A stretch of DNA of 64,000 nt, taken from positions 22,943 to 86,942 of the forward strand of contig CALHKP010000038.1 of assembly GCA_938034165.1 (NCBI GenBank), given 5' to 3'. The notes below the pieces were generated by a model. The model worked only from the letters and a program-made list of their open reading frames with translations, ran no database searches and was not told the DNA's origin. The DNA comes from an uncultured Clostridia bacterium (GTDB lineage: Bacteria > Bacillota > Clostridia > Peptostreptococcales > Anaerovoracaceae). The first letter of the stretch is position 1; each line of letters starts with the position of its first letter. A program made the translations under genes and the position numbers. Below, one piece after another: positions 9,368 through 18,096 of this stretch.

Positions 9368-10189
9368 GCCTCTGTAAAAAGCATACATCATTTCACTCGT
9401 TAAACTTATTTCGTCATTTTCGGTTACAGGCATGTCAGCCCTATCAAACCATTCTGCCGTAGAAAGCTCTGTTTCGTCAAGAGTAACATTGTCTGAACCT
9501 TCCAAATCTGCCACATATCCCAGAAGAAGATCGCTTTCGACTCCCCATGGCTGTGACTTGTAATATCTTACAGAATTAACCTTAAGGCCAACCTCTTCCA
9601 TAACTTCACGTCTTACCGTATCCTCTGCAGTTTCACCGGTTTCAACAAATCCGGCAATCAGTGCATATCTTTTGAAAGTTCTTCCCGCATATTTTGTCAG
9701 CAGAATTCTATCGCCGTTAACTAGAGCAACTATTACAGCAGGTGCAATCTTTGGATATACTCTGTTTCCGCACTCAGGGCAGACCAATGCTCTTTCGTCT
9801 TTGTCGTGAATCAATTTTTCCTGACATCTTCCGCAGTACTGATTGTCCCTGTACCATATATAAAGATGCTGCGCAGTGGAAGCTGCAAAGCAGATTTCTT
9901 TTGCTTTTTTGTGTCTCAGAAGTCTTGGGTTTTCCCATCTGAAGCCTTCCATAAGTTCTTTGCATTCATCAAAGTCCATGTGGAGAAAATATTTATCGTC
10001 ACCTATTCTGAAAAGATACTGCAAAGTCTCACTGTCAAAGCTCTTCGCCTTCGGCAAAGTCATTTCCGTTCCAAGCTCGCCTTTTATCATTATATTACTG
10101 CCGGAAAAAGAAAATACATAATCCTGAGGCGCCGCTTCTGTGCGCACGTATTCGTTGTATAGTCTTTTACCCTCAAGGTCCTGTATCAT
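9359..10189 (-). CDS. nudC: NAD(+) diphosphatase / NudC-type Nudix hydrolase
   Basis: Zn-ribbon Nudix enzyme expected to hydrolyse NAD(H) to NMN(H) and AMP and, in characterised homologues, to remove NAD caps from RNA. A four-Cys ribbon (CGRC...CPECGN, about residues 118-140) precedes the Nudix box GFVETGETAEDTVRREVMEE (about 198-217). SQPWGVESDLLLGY corresponds to the NudC-specific SQPW motif. The 276-residue length fits. It ends a minus-strand run after the FAD oxidoreductase trio (17-bp gap), which suggests a link to NAD-dependent redox metabolism, although the pairing may be incidental. Confidence 0.9.
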   Translation of the reverse strand: MIQDLEGKRLYNEYVRTEAAPQDYVFSFSGSNIMIKGELGTEMTLPKAKSFDSETLQYLFRIGDDKYFLHMDFDECKELMEGFRWENPRLLRHKKAKEICFAASTAQHLYIWYRDNQYCGRCQEKLIHDKDERALVCPECGNRVYPKIAPAVIVALVNGDRILLTKYAGRTFKRYALIAGFVETGETAEDTVRREVMEEVGLKVNSVRYYKSQPWGVESDLLLGYVADLEGSDNVTLDETELSTAEWFDRADMPVTENDEISLTSEMMYAFYRGLL

Positions 10190-10206
10190 AACTTACGCTC
10201 CTAAAA

Positions 10207-10569
10207 TTATGCTCCCACACTTTTCGTAGCAACTACATCTACCGAAGTCCCTGCCACGTTACAGATTATAACATCCCCTGTTTTAACAGGAGCCTTTACT
10301 GAAATATCGTTTATTTCTTTCATGCATTCAAAGATTTTTTCCTTTGGAACAGGATTTCCCGTTTTTACAGGAACCATACATTCCTTTGCACCTTCCACTC
10401 TTACAGTGGAAGTAACAACTCTTACAGGAGCAACTGTTTCAGTTTTTGCATATTCAGCTCCTCTTTTGCATGTATTTCCTTTTATTTCTTTTACCTCTTT
10501 GCCTTCTAATGTCACTTCAATCTGGCATCCGATTGGGCAGCATATGCATGTAAGTTCTCTTTTTTCCAT
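10207..10569 (-). CDS. DUF1667 Cys-rich protein of the glycerol-3-phosphate dehydrogenase-like trio
   Basis: Small protein (120 residues) with CICCPIGCQIEV near the N-terminus and a third Cys in GNTCKRGAEYA, a likely Fe-S or metal-binding set. DUF1667 proteins regularly follow a GlpA-like and a second FAD/NAD(P) oxidoreductase in Clostridia, exactly as here, and probably form the small electron-transfer subunit; that role is inferred from gene order. It starts 1 bp after the upstream gene with an AGGAGG site inside that gene's end, so translation is probably coupled. Confidence 0.85.
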   Translation of the reverse strand: MEKRELTCICCPIGCQIEVTLEGKEVKEIKGNTCKRGAEYAKTETVAPVRVVTSTVRVEGAKECMVPVKTGNPVPKEKIFECMKEINDISVKAPVKTGDVIICNVAGTSVDVVATKSVGA

Positions 10570-10570
10570 C

Positions 10571-11839
10571 TTATTCTGCCTCCTTTATGAATACGTGAAG
10601 TTCTCCGCTTTTACCTGCTTCTGTCAGCTTATCTCTGTCAAAAGAGATTTTTTCCATTTCTCCCGGTGCCGCCACAGGTCTTTTCTTCTTTGCTATGATT
10701 TCGCCGCCGCATTCTACGCATACTGTACAGTTCTTATATACAGCTCCCGGTCTGAAACTTACAGTTATCTTTTCCTGCGCTCTGTCAATTGATATATTTG
10801 ACGGAACTGTGTATCTTACGCCGTTTCCGCATTTTACATCAAATTTTTCATCAGAATGAGCATTAAGTTTTCCCTGAATGAACATTTGGCTGCATTTTCC
10901 TGCATTTTCCCCTTCTTCAGAAACAAAGTCAACAAGGTCATGCACATGAAGAACATTTCCGCATGCAAATACACCCTCGATATTTGTTTCAAGGCTTTCG
11001 TCAACTACAGGTCCGTTTGTTACAGGATTTATCTTTACTCCCGCATTCTGCGAAAGCTCATTTTCAGGAACAAGACCAACAGAAAGAAGCAAAGTATCGC
11101 ATGAAAAATACTGCTCAGTTCCTTTGATTGGAACCCTCTTTTCGTCAACTTCGCTTACTACAACGCCTGTAACTCTGTCCTTACCCTGAATTTCAGTCAC
11201 TGTATGTGAAAGAAGAAGCGGAATGTCGAAGTCGTCAAGACACTGCACTATATTTCTCTTAAGTCCGCCTGAGTACGGCATAACCTCGCATACAGCCTTT
11301 ACCTTTGCCCCTTCAAGGGTCATTCTTCTTGCCATTATAAGGCCGATATCTCCCGAACCTATAATAACAATTTCTTTTCCCGGCATAAGGCCTTCTAGGT
11401 TAACCATATGCTGGGCAGTACCTGCGGTATAAATTCCGGCAGGTCTGTATCCCGGAATGTTGATTGCACCTCTTGGTCTTTCTCTACATCCCATTGCCAG
11501 GATTACAGCCTGTGCCTCTACAGTGCATACTCCTTCTTCTTTGTTTATGTAAGTGATTTTTTTCTCGTCGGTTATGTCAATAACCATCGTTTCAAGTTTA
11601 TATTCAATACCGTTATCCGATACCTCCTGAATGTATCTTGCCGCATACTCAGGTCCTGTAAGTTCTTCACCAAATCTGTGAAGGCCAAAACCGTTGTGAA
11701 TACACTGGTTCAAGATTCCACCCAGCTTATCGTCACGCTCAAGGATTACGATATCATCTATTCCGTTTTTCTTTGCGGCAAGAGCAGCAGAAAGACCTGC
11801 AGGACCCCCACCTACAACTACTAGATCATACTTTCTCAT
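10571..11839 (-). CDS. FAD/NAD(P)-dependent oxidoreductase, second subunit of the GlpA-like trio
   Basis: Two-dinucleotide-binding flavoprotein of 422 residues: FAD loop VVVGGGPAGLSAALAA at the N-terminus, internal NAD(P) loop IVIIGSGDIGLIMARR, and the second FAD motif GVFACGNVLHVHDLVD. There is no CxxxxC redox pair of the thioredoxin-reductase type at the NAD domain. Lying between the GlpA-like gene and DUF1667, it probably passes electrons from glycerol-3-phosphate or a related hydroxy-acid to NAD(P). A role as a separate NADH oxidase cannot be excluded. Confidence 0.85.
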   Translation of the reverse strand: MRKYDLVVVGGGPAGLSAALAAKKNGIDDIVILERDDKLGGILNQCIHNGFGLHRFGEELTGPEYAARYIQEVSDNGIEYKLETMVIDITDEKKITYINKEEGVCTVEAQAVILAMGCRERPRGAINIPGYRPAGIYTAGTAQHMVNLEGLMPGKEIVIIGSGDIGLIMARRMTLEGAKVKAVCEVMPYSGGLKRNIVQCLDDFDIPLLLSHTVTEIQGKDRVTGVVVSEVDEKRVPIKGTEQYFSCDTLLLSVGLVPENELSQNAGVKINPVTNGPVVDESLETNIEGVFACGNVLHVHDLVDFVSEEGENAGKCSQMFIQGKLNAHSDEKFDVKCGNGVRYTVPSNISIDRAQEKITVSFRPGAVYKNCTVCVECGGEIIAKKKRPVAAPGEMEKISFDRDKLTEAGKSGELHVFIKEAE

Positions 11840-11857
11840 TTGATCCTGTTTCCTTTC

Positions 11858-13288
11858 CTACTTTGTGTATCCTGTCAGAAGTTCAGATCCCTTACCGTTT
11901 TTTGTAACCTCAAATACTGACATTCCTGTTTCTCTTGCTATAATATCCAAAACTTTAGGACTGCAGAATCCGGCCTGACATCTTCCGGCACCGGCTCTTG
12001 TTCTTCTCTTGATTCCGTCCATAGTCTTTGCTCCCAGAGGTCTGTTGATTGCTTCCATAATCTGACCTTCTGATACGGTTTCACATCTACAGATGATATT
12101 TCCGTATTCAGGCTTTTCTTTTATCAGATTGCTGTATTCCTCGTTTGAGAGTTCTTCGATTCTTGTAATGCCTTTTCTTTCAGCAACAAAGCCAGGATTT
12201 TCATCTAAACCCAGCTTTTCGCTGATAAGGCCCGAAAGATATTTTCCGATTGCAGGACAGCTGGAAAGTCCGGGTGATTCAATACCTGCACAGTCAAAAA
12301 AGCCTTCGGCATCCTTAACTTCACCTATGATAAACTCACCGCCGTCTTCATGAGCACGAAGACCTGCAAATGTAGTAATAACCTGGTTCAAAGGAACATT
12401 TTTCACACTCAGCGCCGCTTTTGTCTTTACTTGGTTAAGTCCATCTTGTGTAATGTCAATACCTTCCTTATCTTCTATATCATAAGCTGTAGGTCCTACA
12501 ATCAGATTTCCCTCAACTGTAGGTGATACTAACACACCTTTTCCGTATTTACCCGGAAGTGCAAAAATTGTTCTTGAGACATGGTCAGAAACTCTCTTGT
12601 CAAGAAGATAGTATTCTCCTTTTCTTGCCTGAATATGAATCTTCTCTTCAGAAACCATATTATGGAATACATCAGCATAAACACCTGCTGCATTTACTAC
12701 ACATTTTCCTTCAAATACGCCTTCAGACGTTTCGACCTTCCACATCTCACCATCTTTTTTGATTTCTTCAACTTTTGTATTTAAGAAGAATTCAACGCCG
12801 TTTGTATATGCATTTTCTGCAAGCGCGATATTGAGATTAAAAGGACATACGATTCCTGCCGTAGGTGCGTAAAGTGCAGCCACAACATCATCTGCAAGGT
12901 TAGGTTCCATCTCAAAGAGTTTTTCCCTGTCAGTGATTACACTCAGATTTTCAACACCGTTTCTGATTCCGTTTTCCTTAAGCGCTTCGAGTCTTTCGAT
13001 ATCACTTTCCTTCGTGCAAACAACAAGTGAACCTGTATTTTTGTAGAGGAAATCCAACTCCTTTGAAAGGCTTTCCATCATTTTGTTTCCTTCAACGTTA
13101 AGTCTGGCCATCAGACTGCCGTTCTTTGCATCATATCCCGCATGAACGATTCCGCTGTTAGCCTTTGATGTTCCGCAACAAACATCAGCTTCTTTTCCGA
13201 TAACGCAAACCTTGCAGTTGTAACGCGACAATTCTCTTGCCGCAGCAGAGCCGCAAACGCCTGCGCCGATGATAATTACATCATACAT
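11858..13288 (-). CDS. GlpA-like FAD-dependent dehydrogenase with C-terminal BFD-type [Fe-S] domain
   Basis: Member of the DAO/GlpA flavoprotein family (476 residues). The N-terminal IIIGAGVCGSAAARELS binds FAD; FAGLRAHEDGGEFIIGE and GIESPGLSSCPAIG are typical of L-2-hydroxyglutarate/glycerol-3-phosphate oxidases of this group. The C-terminal 90 residues are a BFD-like domain with NIICRCETVSEGQI and RCQAGFCSP (four Cys). The likely reaction is anaerobic oxidation of sn-glycerol-3-phosphate to DHAP; another 2-hydroxy-acid substrate remains possible. glpK is about 11 kb away. It follows a flippase gene by 35 bp without a terminator. Confidence 0.8.
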   Translation of the reverse strand: MYDVIIIGAGVCGSAAARELSRYNCKVCVIGKEADVCCGTSKANSGIVHAGYDAKNGSLMARLNVEGNKMMESLSKELDFLYKNTGSLVVCTKESDIERLEALKENGIRNGVENLSVITDREKLFEMEPNLADDVVAALYAPTAGIVCPFNLNIALAENAYTNGVEFFLNTKVEEIKKDGEMWKVETSEGVFEGKCVVNAAGVYADVFHNMVSEEKIHIQARKGEYYLLDKRVSDHVSRTIFALPGKYGKGVLVSPTVEGNLIVGPTAYDIEDKEGIDITQDGLNQVKTKAALSVKNVPLNQVITTFAGLRAHEDGGEFIIGEVKDAEGFFDCAGIESPGLSSCPAIGKYLSGLISEKLGLDENPGFVAERKGITRIEELSNEEYSNLIKEKPEYGNIICRCETVSEGQIMEAINRPLGAKTMDGIKRRTRAGAGRCQAGFCSPKVLDIIARETGMSVFEVTKNGKGSELLTGYTK

Positions 13289-13323
13289 ATTTAATAGCCC
13301 CCATAAATATTGTATTAACTTAT

Positions 13324-14835
13324 TTATTTTAAACGTCTTTTCAGCACTCTAACCATATAGCCGAACTCATCAGTTCTTCTAAACAATACAACCATGCATA
13401 GATTAGGCACAGTCACACTTATGGCAAGATGCATAATAAACGCCAAAAATCCTGTCTTTGTCACAAAGCTGTCAACAAAAGCCGTTACTCCCATAATCAG
13501 AATGAAAATGACAAAGTAGAGTATATATTTTGCATAATACTTATATGCGGATTTGTTAAATCCGTATTTGTACAGCACATGCGGTTCAATCCACACACAT
13601 GTCAGCACTGAGCTTATGATTGTTCCTATAAGAACACCCGAAACCCCAATCTTTGATACCAGCAGCAACGATACTGCCAGATTAATAAGTGACTCATATA
13701 TAGGCATATATTTGTTATACCAGTAAAGCCCTTTTGCATTTTTGAATGTCTGTGATGCACCTCTCAGCCCTGTGATATATATTTTGACTACAATCAGAAG
13801 CACAATAGCATTTCCAAACAGATACTTCTCGCTGAGCCAGATATCCCTTATAAACGGATTAAGAAGATTGTACAGGCAGCAGCAGGAAAATACATAAAGC
13901 CAGAAATTGATAAACAACACTCTGAACAGAGTTTTTTCCTGTACCTCCACAGACTCTTCTACAGCAAGGTTTCCCACGCTTGCAGAAATTGCAGTGAAAA
14001 ATTTGCTGATAAAAGTAGTTACAGCATTTGTAATTGTGCAGTAGTTTGTATAAATCCCCACACTAACAAGCCCTATAAACTTTGAGATTATAAGGTTATC
14101 CGTAGCAAAGACGATGATTGTACCTATCTTGTGAAAGACCATCGCCCAAGTGTTTTTCTTTATCTGATCAAAGATCTCCGCAGGCATCTTTGATTTGCTG
14201 TGTTCTTTGATATAAGGATATTTCTTGTCTGCAATAACCGTAATTGAGATATTCTGCAACAGAACAAAACAAATACCTGCAATCATATATGCCACATAAT
14301 TCTTCGTTGTAAACAGTATAACTGCCTGAACTGCCACCATGGCTACTTCAAACAAACCGTTGTTCAAAACAACTATGTAATTGTTCTGATTTGCCGTAAC
14401 AAAAGCGGACTTATACGAAAAGAAATATGAAACAGCCGAATTCACAACATACAAGACATATATCAGATGTATGTTAGGTATATCCGGCATATCTTTTATG
14501 AAGTGCCCGATAAAAGGTGTCAAAGCGCTTCCGAGTACAAGAACAAAGCAGCCTACAGAAATATAAACTTTTCTGTAAAAGTTCATTATCCTGTTTATTA
14601 CATCCTGCTCATTTCTCGCTATAGGCTCGTACAAGCTGAAGATTATAGCTTCGCCTACGCCGAGTTCTGCTAGTGAAAGCATCGTCAGAATATTGCTGAA
14701 CAGACCGCTTAATCCCACATATTCAATTGTAAGAACATATATTATCACTGTACGTGAAACAAACTGACATATGATATGCAGTGCATGAAGCAGCCACGCA
14801 GTCTTTACATTTCTTGCAGCATTTTCTAAACGCAT
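13324..14835 (-). CDS. Polysaccharide-type flippase (MOP/Wzx superfamily)
   Basis: Integral membrane protein of 503 residues with about 12-14 hydrophobic segments. The start MRLENAARNVKTAWLLH, followed by FVSRTVIIYVLTIEYVGLSG and LSLAELGVGEAIIFSLY, is characteristic of Wzx-like flippases of the multidrug/oligosaccharidyl-lipid/polysaccharide superfamily. It presumably moves a lipid-linked glycan repeat across the membrane. It follows a sugar aminotransferase by 21 bp, so the pair resembles a fragment of a surface-glycan locus, but no glycosyltransferases adjoin it. Substrate unknown. Confidence 0.85.
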   Translation of the reverse strand: MRLENAARNVKTAWLLHALHIICQFVSRTVIIYVLTIEYVGLSGLFSNILTMLSLAELGVGEAIIFSLYEPIARNEQDVINRIMNFYRKVYISVGCFVLVLGSALTPFIGHFIKDMPDIPNIHLIYVLYVVNSAVSYFFSYKSAFVTANQNNYIVVLNNGLFEVAMVAVQAVILFTTKNYVAYMIAGICFVLLQNISITVIADKKYPYIKEHSKSKMPAEIFDQIKKNTWAMVFHKIGTIIVFATDNLIISKFIGLVSVGIYTNYCTITNAVTTFISKFFTAISASVGNLAVEESVEVQEKTLFRVLFINFWLYVFSCCCLYNLLNPFIRDIWLSEKYLFGNAIVLLIVVKIYITGLRGASQTFKNAKGLYWYNKYMPIYESLINLAVSLLLVSKIGVSGVLIGTIISSVLTCVWIEPHVLYKYGFNKSAYKYYAKYILYFVIFILIMGVTAFVDSFVTKTGFLAFIMHLAISVTVPNLCMVVLFRRTDEFGYMVRVLKRRLK

Positions 14836-14856
14836 TTTATCCTCTGATTACCAAAT

Positions 14857-15987
14857 CTATTTTTCGACAAATTCTATAACAGCTTCTGCAACTTCCTTAA
14901 TTTCTTCTTCCTTCATATATGGATGCATTGGAAGAGAAAGAACCGTATCACATAATTTTTCTGTTACTGAACAGTCATATCCGTAGTCTCCTTCTATTCC
15001 GAATGCAAGCTGTTTGTGCATTGGCTTTGGATAGTATACCATTGAAGGGATTCCCTTTGATTTCAGCTCTGCCTGAAGAGCGTCTCTCACTTCTCTTGAT
15101 TCCAGCTGAATTGTGTACTGCGCCCAGCTTGAATAGAATCCTTCTTTTACAACAGGAGTCTTCACTTTGCCACACAGAAGTTCTGTATATTTTTCGGCAA
15201 CAGTATTTACATCTTTTACTTCATACTCAGCAAAAGCCTTTAGCTTAACTGAAAGAATGGCCGCCTGGATAGTATCAAGTCTTGAGTTAAGTCCGATTCT
15301 GATATTATCATATTTCATCTGGCCTTTTCCATGCACTCTGATTGAACGCATAAGTTCAGCCCATTCATCATTATCTGTAAAGCATGCTCCGCCGTCTCCA
15401 TAACATCCGAGAGGTTTTGCAGGGAAGAAAGAAGTAGTTGCAATATCACCAAAGCTACATGCTTTCTTGCCGTTTATTTCGCCACCGAATCCCTGTGCTC
15501 CATCTTCTAAAACGAGAAGATTATATTTCTTTGCAACTTCGCAAACAGCATCAAAATCTGCAGGAAGACCAAAGAGATCTACAGCTACTACAGCCTTTGG
15601 AGTAAGCTTTCCTTCTGCGATCACTTTTTTGATTGCTTCTTCCAGTGAATTAACATCAATATTAAAAGTATCTTCACATACATCAACAAAGACCGGTGTT
15701 GCTGAAGCATGAGATACGATTTCCCCTGATGAGAAGAATGTAAAATCAGGTACAAAAACTGCATCGCCCTCACCGATTCCCCATGTCATCATAGCAATAG
15801 TAAGCGCATCTGTACCATTTGCACATGTAATGCAATGCTTAACTCCAACATATTCGGCAAGCTCTTTTTCGAGCTCTGCAACCTGAGCACCGCTGATAAA
15901 ATTACAGTCAGTAGCAACTTTTATCATAGCTTCATCAATATCTTTTTTCAGTACCTGATACTGGGTTTTCAAATCTCTAAACTGCAT
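14857..15987 (-). CDS. DegT/DnrJ/EryC1/StrS-family sugar aminotransferase
   Basis: PLP-dependent aminotransferase (376 residues) of the type that makes amino sugars from nucleotide keto-sugars. TCANGTDALTIAM binds the cofactor phosphate, VLEDGAQGFGG holds the PLP-contacting Asp, and TSFFPAKPLGCYGDGGA holds the Schiff-base Lys. It resembles WbpE/WlbC-type enzymes more than glutamine:scyllo-inosose ones, but subfamily assignment by eye is uncertain. It starts the run with the flippase and the GlpA-like trio; upstream lie a strong promoter and a pair of AAACGTTT operator-like boxes. Confidence 0.88.
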   Translation of the reverse strand: MQFRDLKTQYQVLKKDIDEAMIKVATDCNFISGAQVAELEKELAEYVGVKHCITCANGTDALTIAMMTWGIGEGDAVFVPDFTFFSSGEIVSHASATPVFVDVCEDTFNIDVNSLEEAIKKVIAEGKLTPKAVVAVDLFGLPADFDAVCEVAKKYNLLVLEDGAQGFGGEINGKKACSFGDIATTSFFPAKPLGCYGDGGACFTDNDEWAELMRSIRVHGKGQMKYDNIRIGLNSRLDTIQAAILSVKLKAFAEYEVKDVNTVAEKYTELLCGKVKTPVVKEGFYSSWAQYTIQLESREVRDALQAELKSKGIPSMVYYPKPMHKQLAFGIEGDYGYDCSVTEKLCDTVLSLPMHPYMKEEEIKEVAEAVIEFVEK

Positions 15988-16043
15988 CGTTTTTCTCTCC
16001 TTTTCTTCATCTTAGGACCGGTATAACCATCCATAATTTCAAA

Positions 16044-16068
16044 AAACGTTTCCAAAACAGAAACGTTT
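16044..16068 (-). promoter_or_regulatory. Pair of AAACGTTT boxes (LacI-type operator candidate)
   Basis: A perfect 9-bp inverted repeat, AAACGTTTC / GAAACGTTT on the minus strand with a 7-nt loop. Each arm contains the self-complementary octamer AAACGTTT, the core seen in many LacI/PurR-family operators. The boxes overlap the -10 and the start region of the promoter at 16066-16093, the position expected of a repressor site. A short terminator-like hairpin followed by TTTT is the alternative reading. Confidence 0.5.
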
Positions 16069-16093
16069 AGACAAGCAATATAATATCTGTCAA
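16066..16093 (-). promoter_or_regulatory. Promoter P2 for the aminotransferase-flippase run
   Basis: Minus strand: -35 TTGACA (16088-16093), 16-nt spacer, -10 TCTAAA (16066-16071; 4 of 6 to consensus). It lies about 75 bp upstream of the aminotransferase ATG and downstream of the terminator at 16102-16138. Confidence 0.55.
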
Positions 16094-16101
16094 TTAGACT
16101 C

Positions 16102-16138
16102 AAAAAAACCGGCCGAGTCTGATAAATGATTCAGCCGG
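16102..16138 (-). terminator. Rho-independent terminator after the thioesterase gene
   Basis: Minus strand: CCGGCTGA paired with TCGGCCGG (one G-U) around an AT-rich loop, followed by seven T. It ends the symporter-thioesterase transcript. It also lies about 30 bp downstream of a possible promoter (16170-16198), so it may act as a leader attenuator. Confidence 0.75.
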
Positions 16139-16169
16139 GCTTTCTTAACATCACTCAATGTACCCTATG

Positions 16170-16198
16170 ATATTACATTAAAATATTGGAATTGTCAA
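16170..16198 (-). promoter_or_regulatory. Possible upstream promoter P1
   Basis: Minus strand: -35 TTGACA (16193-16198), 17-nt spacer, -10 TAATAT (16170-16175). The match is good, but a terminator follows within about 30 bp, so any transcript reaching the aminotransferase must read through it. Confidence 0.45.
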
Positions 16199-16229
16199 GA
16201 AATCAGGCATTCTTTCACATGGATTACAA

Positions 16230-16682
16230 CTATACCTGAAGTCCCGTTCCACGTGCAGGTGTAACAACAAAGCTACTCATGCATGTAGCACATAAGACAC
16301 CTGTTTCCATATCGTAAGCTTTGGCAACACCTCTGATAAGTCTTCCCCCTACCTGAGTATAATCACAGTGGAATCTATACTTTGCCCCTGTCATAGGTCT
16401 CAGATAACTGATTGTAATATCAGTAGTAGAAATAAAATCCTTTCTGAGAGAAAGTGCGCCTGTCCCTATACAAGTATCAAATGCACTACAGATAATTCCC
16501 CCGTGTATTCCATTGTATGGATTCAGCATCCAGTCCTGTGCAGTGAGCACAAAATCAGCACACTGTTTTTCCACACTGCATTCAAGAAGTTCAAGTCCCA
16601 GCATACAGCAGATTCTGTTTTCCTGATCCTTGTACTGCTCAAGATAGCTTCTTATGTCTCTTTCAAATTCTTCGTTAGTCAT
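16230..16682 (-). CDS. PaaI-family hotdog thioesterase
   Basis: Hotdog-fold protein of 150 residues with NPYNGIHGGIICSAFDTC, the HGG active-site helix of PaaI/YigI-type acyl-CoA thioesterases, and TTDITISYLRPM in the following strand. Probably hydrolyses an acyl- or aryl-CoA; the physiological substrate cannot be read from sequence. It follows the Na+-dependent symporter by 76 bp; that gap has a TATAAT on the minus strand (16702-16707), so it may have its own promoter. GAGGTGAG precedes the ATG. Confidence 0.85.
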   Translation of the reverse strand: MTNEEFERDIRSYLEQYKDQENRICCMLGLELLECSVEKQCADFVLTAQDWMLNPYNGIHGGIICSAFDTCIGTGALSLRKDFISTTDITISYLRPMTGAKYRFHCDYTQVGGRLIRGVAKAYDMETGVLCATCMSSFVVTPARGTGLQV

Positions 16683-16758
16683 TCTCTCACCTCATAATGC
16701 TATTATAAAATCAATATTAACAATCAATTTTCAAAGTAGAATCATCACATAGCATCAA

Positions 16759-18096
16759 TCAGCCTATTCCCCCGTAAAGAATTCCGAGCACATACACAAC
16801 GGCTGTAACTCCGACAAAAACATACTTGGTTACCGGTTCAAACCATCCACCTAGTTTGCCGGCTTTTCCCTTTTCTACCTGCTGACGGGCAAAATCTCCA
16901 GGGCATACCCAGTAAAACATTATAGCAGCAAGAAGCGCACCCAAAGGTATCACATAAATTGATACGATATCCATCCATGTACCTAATGCATTACCGCTTT
17001 CAATAAACACGCCTACACCTATTGCAATCAGTGCAATTATTCCAACCGCAGCCTTTCTCGAAAGACCCAGTTGCTCCTGAAGTGACTCAATCGGAGTCTC
17101 AAACAGGTTCATCAGAGATGTAATTGCAGCAAACAATACTGCAACAAAGAAAATCACCGAAAACAGCATTCCCATAGGCATCTGCCTGAATACTTCAGGA
17201 AGTGATATAAACATAAGCGGAGGCCCTGCAGATACATCAAGTCCAAATGCAAACACAGCCGGAATTACAACAACTCCCGCAAGCAGTGCCGCACATGTAT
17301 CAAAGAAAGCAACATTTCTTGCACTATATACAACATCCACGTCATCTCCCAAATAACTTCCGTAAACAATAGTTCCCGAACCTGCAAGAGACAACGAGAA
17401 AAAGGCCTGTCCAAGAGCATATACCCAAGTCTTTGGATTTGCAAGTGCTGACCAATCAGGTACAAACAGATATTTGTATCCTTCCGCTGAACCCGGCAGA
17501 GTAAATACTCTAATCATAAGCACTATAAACAGAACAAAGAAAACAGGCATCATCAGCTTATTCATTTTCTCTATTCCCTTGGATACTCCAAAGAGCATAA
17601 TTGAAAATGTAATGACAAGACCCAGTATATGCCAGCCAACACTGCCAAAACTGCTTGCAAGCTCTCCGAAATATGCTCCCATATTATCCGCCCTCGCAAG
17701 GTCTCCTGTCAGAGATGAAAACAGATATTTCAAAAACCAGCCCACAACTACAGAATATCCTATAGCAATTCCAAGGGAACCGATTACCGGTATAAGCCCT
17801 AGGGCTTTGCCACCCTTAAGTCCTCTCATTTTCATGGCTTTGTCAAAGGCACCCACAGACCCTGTTCTCATGCTTCTTCCGAATGCCATTTCTCCTATAA
17901 CTCCCGAAAATCCCAGGAGTACAACGAATATAAAGTAAGGGATAAGGAACGCCGCACCGCCAAAAGCTCCCGCTCTGTAAGGGAACATCCATATATTTCC
18001 CATACCTACAGCGGAACCGACACATGCGATAATAAATCCCATTCTGTTTCTGAATAAATCTCTTCCTGTGTTCTTTTCCATTTTAGTCTCGCCCAT
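16759..18096 (-). CDS. Sodium-dependent transporter, NSS/SNF family
   Basis: Neurotransmitter:sodium symporter family protein of 445 residues with 11-12 membrane helices. The first helix reads GFIIACVGSAVGMGNIWMFP, with the Na+-site Gly/Ala/Asn residues and the unwound region typical of LeuT/MhsT-like bacterial members. Substrate is most likely an amino acid, unspecified. The ATG shares a base with the stop of prmA (TAATG) and has no clear ribosome site, so translation is probably coupled; an internal Met (18081) is an alternative start but also lacks a Shine-Dalgarno sequence. Confidence 0.9.
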   Translation of the reverse strand: MGETKMEKNTGRDLFRNRMGFIIACVGSAVGMGNIWMFPYRAGAFGGAAFLIPYFIFVVLLGFSGVIGEMAFGRSMRTGSVGAFDKAMKMRGLKGGKALGLIPVIGSLGIAIGYSVVVGWFLKYLFSSLTGDLARADNMGAYFGELASSFGSVGWHILGLVITFSIMLFGVSKGIEKMNKLMMPVFFVLFIVLMIRVFTLPGSAEGYKYLFVPDWSALANPKTWVYALGQAFFSLSLAGSGTIVYGSYLGDDVDVVYSARNVAFFDTCAALLAGVVVIPAVFAFGLDVSAGPPLMFISLPEVFRQMPMGMLFSVIFFVAVLFAAITSLMNLFETPIESLQEQLGLSRKAAVGIIALIAIGVGVFIESGNALGTWMDIVSIYVIPLGALLAAIMFYWVCPGDFARQQVEKGKAGKLGGWFEPVTKYVFVGVTAVVYVLGILYGGIG

